DNA of 64,000 nt from Epiperipatus broadwayi. Taxonomy: Eukaryota; Onychophora; Udeonychophora; Euonychophora; Peripatidae. Positions 62,148-64,000 of this stretch are shown piece by piece; positions within the stretch are counted from its first letter, which is position 1, and each line of letters begins with the position of its first letter. The notes beneath the pieces were generated by a model, which was not told the DNA's origin, searched no databases, and saw nothing but the letters and a program-made list of their open reading frames with translations. The stretch spans positions 126,001-190,000 of the forward strand of contig JAQFVV010013066.1 in assembly GCA_028023455.1 (NCBI GenBank), written 5' to 3'. The position numbers and the translations under genes are program-made.

Positions 62148-64000
62148 TGTACCGGTAAAATCACCATGCATATCACGCACAGTACTCCGAATGCAAACCC
62201 AGTTCACGTCTAGGAATAAATTCCAAAATGCAAACTAAATTCAAACCCAAACCCCTGGCATGACCCACCGATGAACAACCCAACAATGGTACGTGGTTTT
62301 CCCTTTACTAGCTCATTGGAAAACAAAGACTAAATTACCCTACAATCAGTTATTCGTATATACCTTACATTCGAGATATTGGTACGATTAATAATTCAAT
62401 ATATATTTAAGTTGTCGATACAGACAGCAGGTGATTAACTAGATTTCGGGAGTAATAAGGAAAGAGAGACAAAAATAGATTAGATAAATTTTTAATAATT
62501 ATTGAAATCATTGAATACTATGTACAGATACGGTAAAATCTTCATACGTATATTTATAATAATTTGCTGCTAGTCATTAATATTCATTTGAGACTGATAA
62601 ACAAAACGCATGCCAATATTTATATGTTTTAAATGGTCTTAGGACTTGATATGGGAATCAGAGTAATTTGAGCATTAAAATAGTTAATTCCTATTTTATA
62701 TTAAGTTGTTTGATTTTAATAGATTCAAACCATTACGTATACGGATATTTGGAAGAGGTTTTATATAAGAATATAATATAATATTGATGTACTGATGGTT
62801 GCAGAGATTAAGATATACTACAATAATAACTTGCGGTGCATTGACGGAAGACCGGGCAGCTTGTACTTTGACAAGTCTTAATGCCCCTAAGTAGATCCGG
62901 GACACTACAACCAGCCGGGATCATTTTCGAACCCCGGTGATCCAAGAGATTATCTGGAGAAGAATTTCTTTCTTTCCAATTGGTAGTAAAATGAGACGCC
63001 AGTTTAGGCGAAGGAAAAGGCATTGCCACAGTAACATCGAGGGAGAGTAATCGGAAGTGGACTTAAAGCGAAACTATATAAAACCTTGATTATCTCTCCG
63101 TAACATTTTCTACGTAACAATCTGATATGACTATTCAAAATAAAACATGGTGGAATCAAAAGATCACAAAAGAACAATTAATTAATTTCACTCTGAAACC
63201 CATAACTCCCCAGGTTGTTCGGAAGGTAATAATAGTAAGAAAAATATTCAATTTATATTATTACTCCGTTCATATATAAAAAAATTATATAATAAAAATG
63301 TAGACTTTATTTTAAATATTTGTTATTTGGAGCAGCGATTAAAATATCATTTTGACAAAATAAACGGAACAATACAGGTACTCGAATATCTCTCAACTCA
63401 ACATAAACGAACCCATTTTTAGTTTGATAAACGAAAATTACTTTTAAAATGAATATAATAATAATACTATGAAATAAACTTTAATGGCTTTAATTAGAGT
63501 TGAAAAATATTATTATTGGCATCGCTTTGTTTGTAAAAATAAGTAATAATAAAAATATAAATATATCACTAATGAATTATTATTAGGCACAACTATTAAT
63601 AAATTACCATCTAAAGACTAGAGCACAGAAATATTAGAAAAGAACTTTACTGATTGGTTTTAGTGTAACATTTTAACAAAGGGAAACAAGAAATTTACAT
63701 GTAATTATTTAGATTAACTCATAACAGATTAAATAAAATTATTAAGTTTAGAGGAAAGTTAAAAAAGTTCATGTAACATGAGTTACCATTTTTTCTTCGT
63801 CCGGCTTTTCCTTGCGGTAATGTTTATGCAGAACGTAGGCGCGCATTTTGGATTTTTTAGAATGGCATGATTAATTTAAAGATTGGAATTGAGAAAACTG
63901 GAAGCACAGGAAACATTATCTATCAGTGGCTCGAAAGATCTAAATCGGCAGAACAGGGATCAGCTTCTTGGGCTTAGCCCAACATTATTGCAATTTACCG
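62148..64000 (-). mobile_element. 5' LTR of the gag-only element (runs off the window)
   Basis: Second copy of the LTR, starting TGTACCGG on the plus strand, which is CCGGTACA at the minus-strand 3' end. It matches 56703 to about 58557 nearly throughout. The window ends inside it, about 150 bp short of the expected end. It keeps the 18-bp segment (about 62917-62934) with GGTTCGAAAATGATCC on the minus strand. Confidence 0.75.

Overview
The window looks like gene-poor, very AT-rich nuclear DNA of an invertebrate animal. I see no bacterial gene arrangement, rRNA or intact cellular gene. Three or more Penelope-like elements with GIY-YIG endonucleases, several Ty3/Gypsy-type LTR elements, LINE relics and tRNA-derived repeats point to a metazoan, but I cannot name the species from sequence alone. 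The only plausible piece of a host gene is one 94-bp exon-like block on the minus strand near 53.4 kb, with a consensus donor and acceptor.

Layout. 1-3.1 kb: two copies of a repeat that joins the end of a Penelope-like element (PLE) to a tRNA-like module; the first copy still has RT and endonuclease relics. 3.1-13.2 kb: a decayed minus-strand Gypsy element (gag with a coiled-coil repeat, protease, RT, RNase H, integrase) with a 2.15-kb LTR-like block on its 3' side and two GA-rich 0.42-0.46-kb LTR-like blocks on its 5' side. 15.5-17.6 and 29.7-31.7 kb: two 2.1-kb solo-LTR-like copies with 4-bp target duplications and conserved CCAAT/TATA boxes. 23.6-26.3 kb: a second copy of the 2.15-kb LTR, itself split by a 671-bp solo LTR with a 5-bp target duplication. 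32.3-36.8 kb: a dead PLE flanked by direct copies of its endonuclease end and interrupted by a 1.34-kb multimeric insertion with a 12-bp target duplication. 38.9-39.8, 45.7-46.1 and 49.0-49.6 kb: LINE reverse-transcriptase relics. 44.0-44.4 kb: a foldback element. 47.1-48.2 kb: a palindromic multimer with 20-bp flanking duplications. 50.1-52.2 kb: the best preserved PLE, with inverted terminal arms. 56.7-64.0 kb: an LTR element with about 2-kb LTRs and an interior that codes only for a broken gag.

The genes do not form a pathway. The window is layered mobile elements, and several insertions can be placed in order by nesting. The most unusual signal is the pair of multimeric, partly inverted repeat insertions (34.1-35.5 and 47.1-48.2 kb). 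They have unrelated sequences but the same architecture: tandem units of about 340-440 bp plus inverted units, with long target duplications.
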